Below are positions 15,525 through 18,526 of a stretch of DNA of 18,526 bases, piece after piece (within the stretch, counting starts at the first letter, position 1; every line of letters starts with the position of its first letter). Both the position numbers and the translations under genes were made by a program. The notes below the pieces were generated by a model. The model saw nothing but the letters and a program-made list of their open reading frames with translations. It did no database searches and was not told the origin of the DNA. This stretch comes from an uncultured Oscillospiraceae bacterium (lineage in GTDB: Bacteria; Bacillota; Clostridia; Oscillospirales; Ruminococcaceae), in NCBI GenBank assembly GCA_934408835.1, contig CAKRVU010000006.1, positions 1 to 18,526 of the forward strand. The letters run 5' to 3'.

Positions 15525-15770
15525 TTAAGAAGAGAGCATGCAGTACTGCGAAACCGCTTCCCCCTTCGGCACATGCTCGTTGATTTGCAATACCTCAACG
15601 CAAACGGTCCGACTGCCCAGCTGTATCGTGATTTGATCGCCGATTTTCACTTCGTAAGAAGCGCGCGCCGGTTTGCCTGATACCAGCACACGACCGCTGT
15701 CGCACGCCTCTTTGGCAACTGTTCGCCGTTTGATTAGTCTTGTGACTTTCAGATATTTGTCCAGCCGCAT
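15525..15770 (-). CDS. rqcP: S4-domain ribosome quality-control protein RqcP (YabO)
   Basis: An 81-residue protein that is almost entirely one S4 RNA-binding domain (MRLDKYLKVTRLIKRRTVAKEACDSG, VLVSGKPARASYEVKIGD). In B. subtilis, RqcP binds the stalled 50S subunit together with RqcH and supports C-terminal alanine tailing of blocked nascent chains. The start at 15770 follows AAAGGAG 9 nt upstream. The size, the start at MRLDKYL and the place between mazG/HU and yabP fit RqcP rather than the heat-shock protein Hsp15. It is separated from HU by a terminator, so it needs its own promoter or read-through. Confidence 0.92.
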   Translation of the reverse strand: MRLDKYLKVTRLIKRRTVAKEACDSGRVLVSGKPARASYEVKIGDQITIQLGSRTVCVEVLQINEHVPKGEAVSQYCMLSS

Positions 15771-15831
15771 AGCGTATCTCCTTTCTGAACCCTAGAAATT
15801 TGTCGCATTTTGAATGGTTTAAACAAGATAG

Positions 15832-15859
15832 AAAAATCGCCGGCAACCTCTGCCGACGA
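15832..15859 (-). terminator. Intrinsic terminator after the HU gene
   Basis: Minus strand TCGTCGGCA, loop GAGGT, TGCCGGCGA (9-bp stem with one T-G pair; 15859-15851 with 15845-15837), followed by TTTTT (15836-15832). It begins 8 nt after the HU stop. Confidence 0.88.
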
Positions 15860-15866
15860 AGCCTTT

Positions 15867-16142
15867 TTATTTTGAAACAGCGTCTTTTAGACTTTTTCCT
15901 GCTTTAAATGCCGGAACAATGCTGGCCGGAATGGCAATCGGCTCGCCGTTGGAAGGATTTCTTCCCTCGCGCGCTTTTCTTTCCCGCGGCTCAAAGGTTC
16001 CAAACCCTACGATCTGTACCCGATCGCCGGCTGCAAGCGCTTCAGTGATCGAATCCAACAGTGCGGAAATCGCTTTTTCAGAATCTTTCTTGGAAAGATC
16101 GGTTTTTTCAGCTACTGTGTTGATTAAATCTGTTTTTGTCAT
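15867..16142 (-). CDS. hup: HU-family nucleoid DNA-binding protein
   Basis: A 91-residue histone-like protein that binds and bends DNA as a homodimer. The N-terminal helices ([22 protein letters not shown]) and the core motif [22 protein letters not shown] are typical. The flexible DNA-contacting beta arm [15 protein letters not shown] carries the conserved Asn-Pro, and [10 protein letters not shown] closes the fold. The start at 16142 follows GGAGGT 8 nt upstream. It lies 73 nt after mazG, a gap that contains a 13-bp perfect palindrome (ggagaatttctcc, 16187-16199), and it has its own strong terminator. High independent expression is therefore likely. Many Clostridia carry HU between mazG and rqcP. 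Confidence 0.96.
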   Translation of the reverse strand: MTKTDLINTVAEKTDLSKKDSEKAISALLDSITEALAAGDRVQIVGFGTFEPRERKAREGRNPSNGEPIAIPASIVPAFKAGKSLKDAVSK

Positions 16143-16215
16143 TATAACATACCTCCAAAATATTTGTTCAACATTTTATTCATACAGGAGAATTTCTCCA
16201 TGAATGACAAAGAAA

Positions 16216-16995
16216 TCAGCGGCGTTTTGAATCCGTCTGCTTCCAAAGGGAAACGACCGTATCTGCCGAAAGGTTTGTTCCTGATTGTCTGCACAATTCC
16301 TCCAGACGAGCAAAACGCTCGATAAAAAGCGAATCGGAATCGGTCAATAACTGCTCCGGATCCAAGCTCCATTTTCGGCAAAGCGCCACAATATGAAACA
16401 AAAGTCCCGCCAACAGTTTTTCTCTCTGCGCCGCGTCCGAAGCTGCTTGAAGCTGTCGGCATTCTTCTGCTATTTCCTCTTTGAGCGTCGTTTCAGTAAA
16501 AGGGTCAAAGCCCGCCTTTGCCGCCCTGCTTTGCAGTTTTTCTGTTTTCATTAAAGCCGGTAACGCCGGAACACTTCGCAAACTTTCCGTTACAGAAGCT
16601 TGTCCTTTGGTCTTCCGCTTAATCGCTTCCCAGTTTTGCAAAACAACTTCGGGATTGTCCGCTACAGCTTCCTCGCCAAAGACATGCGGATGCCGCACAA
16701 TCAGCTTGCGGCAAACACCGTCGCAAACATCGTCGAAAGTAAAGCGACCGACCTCCTGCTCCAGCTGAGCGTGAAAGACCACTTGCATTAGCAAATCGCC
16801 CAATTCTTCCTTTAAAAGCTGCGTATCCTCCAGATCGATGGCTTCCGCAACCTCGTACGCTTCTTCTATTACGTTTCGGCGGATACTGCGATGATCTTGT
16901 CTGCGATCCCAAGGACATCCGCCTTCTCCTCTGAGAATTTGGATGATCTCCAAAAGATCCGCAATCGTATAATTTGATTTTTCCGGGAAATCCAT
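16216..16995 (-). CDS. mazG: MazG nucleoside triphosphate pyrophosphohydrolase (YabN C-terminal type)
   Basis: A cytosolic enzyme that hydrolyses (d)NTPs to the monophosphate and PPi, cleaning the nucleotide pool. It has 259 residues with two MazG-like halves. The N-terminal half has the complete metal/catalytic set: GGCPWD (25-30), IEEAYEVAEAI (43-53), LKEELGDLL (61-69) and KLIVRHPHVFG (97-107). The C-terminal half is degenerate: the usual E-LGDLLF element reads KLLAGLLFH, so the Asp is replaced, while LKEEIAEE and SLDPEQLL remain. It lacks the N-terminal methyltransferase-like domain of B. subtilis YabN. The start at 16995 has AGAGGTG 5 nt upstream. It is the first gene of the block. Confidence 0.93.
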   Translation of the reverse strand: MDFPEKSNYTIADLLEIIQILRGEGGCPWDRRQDHRSIRRNVIEEAYEVAEAIDLEDTQLLKEELGDLLMQVVFHAQLEQEVGRFTFDDVCDGVCRKLIVRHPHVFGEEAVADNPEVVLQNWEAIKRKTKGQASVTESLRSVPALPALMKTEKLQSRAAKAGFDPFTETTLKEEIAEECRQLQAASDAAQREKLLAGLLFHIVALCRKWSLDPEQLLTDSDSLFIERFARLEELCRQSGTNLSADTVVSLWKQTDSKRR

Positions 16996-17019
16996 AAAAA
17001 CACCTCTGAGCGCTTTCTT

Positions 17020-17048
17020 ATCTTACCCTATTATCATTTCTTTTTCAA
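17020..17048 (-). promoter_or_regulatory. Sigma-A promoter of mazG
   Basis: Minus strand TTGAAA (17048-17043), a 17-bp spacer and TAAGAT (17025-17020). The leader to the ATG at 16995 is about 20 nt. Confidence 0.7.
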
Positions 17049-17127
17049 GGGATAATTTGTTTTATTTAGGATTTTGAAACATTTTTTTGTTGAAATAAAG
17101 TCAAACAGGTTGTTTTTCGAAAAAAGC

Positions 17128-17156
17128 TTGAAAAAAGCGGAAAAATCCTTTATAAT
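17128..17156 (+). promoter_or_regulatory. Sigma-A promoter of the zinc-ribbon protein gene
   Basis: TTGAAA (17128-17133), a 17-bp spacer and a perfect TATAAT (17151-17156). The leader to the ATG at 17214 is about 50 nt. Confidence 0.85.
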
Positions 17157-17213
17157 AAAGCGTATACAAAAAAGTATTATCATTTCTGTGTTTGTAATTA
17201 GGAGTTGATATTT

Positions 17214-17627
17214 ATGGGTCAATTTGATCAACTGGCGAAAAAGGCAAGGTCAGCCGCAGACGCCGCCGGAAAAAAAACAGGGGAGCTTGTTGAACTTTCC
17301 AAATTAAAGCTGGCGACCGGTCAGCTGCGCTCTCAAATCAAAGAGAAAGAGGGGGATCTCGGCAACGCGGTGTACCACATGCACAAAGAAGGATACCAGA
17401 ATCCAGAATTTGTCAACGCGGTGGTCGCCCAAATTGATGAATTGACGCAGCAGCTGGAAACCCTTCAGGAGAAGATTGCACGCTTGAAAAAGACCGTCAA
17501 ATGCCCTTGCTGCGGCGCGTCCAATCCGATCCAGTCCTCTTATTGTGGACAGTGCGGCTGCGCGCTGCAAAAGCCGGAGGAGGACGCAGCGGACGAACCG
17601 TCTGATTCTGACGAAGACGAAATATAA
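17214..17627 (+). CDS. Coiled-coil protein with C-terminal zinc ribbon
   Basis: A 137-residue cytosolic protein of unknown function. Residues 10-95 are helical and rich in Ala, Lys, Glu and Gln (ELVELSKLKLATGQLRSQI; QIDELTQQLETLQEKIARLKK), a probable coiled coil. A zinc ribbon follows with CPCCG (97-101) and CGQCG (111-115), giving two C-x2-C knuckles, then a strongly acidic tail ending SDEDEI. Start ATG 17214 is chosen because AGGAG lies 9 nt upstream; an in-frame TTG at 17205 falls next to that site and would be too close. The gene has its own promoter and terminator, so it is monocistronic. Such small zinc-ribbon proteins are common in Clostridia; no partner is suggested by the neighbours. 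Confidence 0.85.
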   Translation: MGQFDQLAKKARSAADAAGKKTGELVELSKLKLATGQLRSQIKEKEGDLGNAVYHMHKEGYQNPEFVNAVVAQIDELTQQLETLQEKIARLKKTVKCPCCGASNPIQSSYCGQCGCALQKPEEDAADEPSDSDEDEI

Positions 17628-17634
17628 AATAAAG

Positions 17635-17663
17635 AAGCAGGTCGGAATCCGCCCTGCTTTTTT
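17635..17663 (+). terminator. Intrinsic terminator of the zinc-ribbon protein gene
   Basis: AAGCAGG (17635-17641) pairs with CCTGCTT (17653-17659), with an inner CGG/CCG pair after one mismatch, and runs into a six-T tract (17658-17663). It lies 7 nt after the stop. Confidence 0.85.
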
Positions 17664-17670
17664 CTCGGGG

Positions 17671-17773
17671 CGATCGGCATTTTCCCTGCTTCTTCCAAAA
17701 AATGATTGGTCTTAGAATCATGTCGGTATCAAAAAACACGATGCGTAAAAAGACTGAGCACAAGCCGCTTTTC
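17671..17773 (-). pseudogene. Decayed duplicate of the ung 3' end
   Basis: Aligned to 17820-17922 of the ung gene at an offset of 149 bp, the first 43 bases match at 36 positions without gaps. Further in, the match continues more weakly with about one codon deleted. On the minus strand it translates as LFTHRVF-stop-YRHDSKTNHFLEEAGKMPI, against LSAHRGFFGCRHFSKTNQFLEGAGETPI in ung. The in-frame TGA and the lack of the rest of the gene show that it is non-functional. Confidence 0.8.
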
Positions 17774-17805
17774 AAGTCAGGCACCACGCTTCCTTTTAGG
17801 AGAAA

Positions 17806-18471
17806 TCATAAACTCCAGTCAATCGGCGTTTCTCCTGCCCCTTCCAAAAACTGATTGGTCTTGGAAAAATGACGGCATCCAAAAAAACCGCGGTGTGCAG
17901 AAAGAGGGCTGGGGTGTGGCGCTTTTAAAATCAAATGATGCTCCGCGATCAAAAGTCGCTGCTTTTGCCCTGCATTGGCTCCCCACAGCAGAAACACCAG
18001 CGGCGTTTCCCGTTGGTTCAGAAGGGAAATAATCCGGTCAGTCAAAATTTGCCATCCTATTCCGGCATGACTGTTCGGCTGCCCCCGCCGAACGGTGAGC
18101 ACTGTATTGAGGAGAAGTACCCCCTGCTCTGCCCATTTGGTCAGATCGCCGTGCGAGGGCGGCGAGATTCCCAAATCGTTTTTCTGTTCCTCAAAGATGT
18201 TTTTCAGAGACGGCGGAGGCGGAACCGGCTTCCGAACCGAGAAGGAAAGCCCATGCGCCTGCCCGGGTCCGTGATAAGGATCCTGCCCAAGAATGACCGC
18301 CTTGACGCTGTGGTAGGGGGTATACTTGAGAGCGTTGAAAATGTCGTACATATCCGGATATACCGTTTGCGTGCGATACTCATGCGCCAGAATCCGCCGA
18401 AGTTTTTGATAGTATTCCTGTTTCCATTCGGGAGCCAAAAGCTCGTCCCAGTCATTTCCGATTTCTACCAT
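17806..18471 (-). CDS. ung: Uracil-DNA glycosylase, family 1
   Basis: Base-excision repair enzyme that removes uracil from DNA. The 221-residue length is normal. The water-activating loop is GQDPYHGPGQAHGLSFSV with Asp64. The Pro-rich and Ser/Pro loops (PVPPPPSL) are present, as is the uracil-binding segment LLNTVLTVRRGQPNSH, with LLWG following. The minor-groove intercalation loop HPSPLSAHRGFFGCRHFSKTN carries the catalytic His186. All key residues are intact. The start at 18471 has AAAGG about 8 nt upstream. It reads away from the right edge of the window. The 3' flank carries a broken second copy of its last codons (17671-17773). No clear promoter or terminator could be assigned. Confidence 0.96.
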   Translation of the reverse strand: MVEIGNDWDELLAPEWKQEYYQKLRRILAHEYRTQTVYPDMYDIFNALKYTPYHSVKAVILGQDPYHGPGQAHGLSFSVRKPVPPPPSLKNIFEEQKNDLGISPPSHGDLTKWAEQGVLLLNTVLTVRRGQPNSHAGIGWQILTDRIISLLNQRETPLVFLLWGANAGQKQRLLIAEHHLILKAPHPSPLSAHRGFFGCRHFSKTNQFLEGAGETPIDWSL

Positions 18472-18526
18472 AATAAAAACCTTTCTTTATTAAATAATAA
18501 ATTTTGTTGTTAAGGGTGATGTTTAT

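Noticed and set aside
16187..16199. Palindrome ggagaatttctcc before the HU gene as a terminator of mazG
   Set aside because: A 6-bp stem with a 1-nt loop and no T-tract cannot act as an intrinsic terminator; a regulatory role is possible but unsupported.
17205..17213. TTG at 17205 as start of the zinc-ribbon protein
   Set aside because: It directly abuts the AGGAG site; ATG 17214 has 9-nt spacing and a normal N-terminus.

Overview
The window looks like a chromosomal segment of a spore-forming, Gram-positive gut-type Clostridia (Oscillospiraceae/Ruminococcaceae-like). The reasons are strong AGGAGG-type ribosome binding sites, sigma-A promoters, a BspA-like leucine-rich-repeat surface protein, the NifU-like/GGGtGRT gene pair typical of Clostridia, and a block in the same order as Bacillus subtilis yabN(mazG)-yabO-yabP-yabQ-divIC-yabR, which includes two sporulation genes. 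The taxonomy is inference from gene content; no rRNA or tRNA gene was seen.

Layout. 1-3925 (minus): the N-terminal 1308 codons of a very large secreted LRR/Ig-like adhesin that runs off the left edge, with its promoter at 4003-4031. 4090-7183 (minus): an amidohydrolase of the MTA/SAH deaminase type, then a two-gene operon of a NifU-like Fe-S scaffold protein and a GGGtGRT protein of unknown function, with a promoter at 7240-7268 and a terminator at 5436-5460. 7447-8569 (plus): a small accessory island holding the C-terminal remnant of a DUF4417-like/His-rich protein and two tandem paralogous small proteins, possibly a decayed toxin-immunity locus. A gene-free stretch follows, ending in a strong terminator (8982-9014). 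9095-10024 (minus): cysteine synthase cysK. 10433-11941 (plus): an IMP dehydrogenase of the Tritrichomonas foetus-like bacterial subclass, behind a clear sigma-A promoter. 12010-12207: a diverged repeat in two copies. 12315-13691 (plus): a KtrB/TrkH potassium channel subunit.

Right third (minus strand, read from right to left): ung (18471-17806), mazG (16995-16216), HU (16142-15867), rqcP/yabO (15770-15525), yabP (15452-15171), yabQ (15171-14572), divIC/ftsB-like (14618-14322) and yabR (14280-13843). HU ends in its own terminator. A good match to a sigma-E promoter sits just before yabP, so yabP-yabQ-divIC-yabR can be switched on in the mother cell during sporulation while mazG, HU and rqcP are housekeeping. 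A plus-strand zinc-ribbon coiled-coil protein (17214-17627) lies between mazG and ung. Just beyond its terminator is a decayed second copy of the ung 3' end.

Most of the window is ordinary core genome. The parts that deserve a second look are the 7447-8569 island, the ung fragment, the intergenic repeat before ktrB, the exact 112-bp repeat inside the adhesin gene, the sigma-E promoter, and the uncharacterised NifU-like/GGGtGRT operon.
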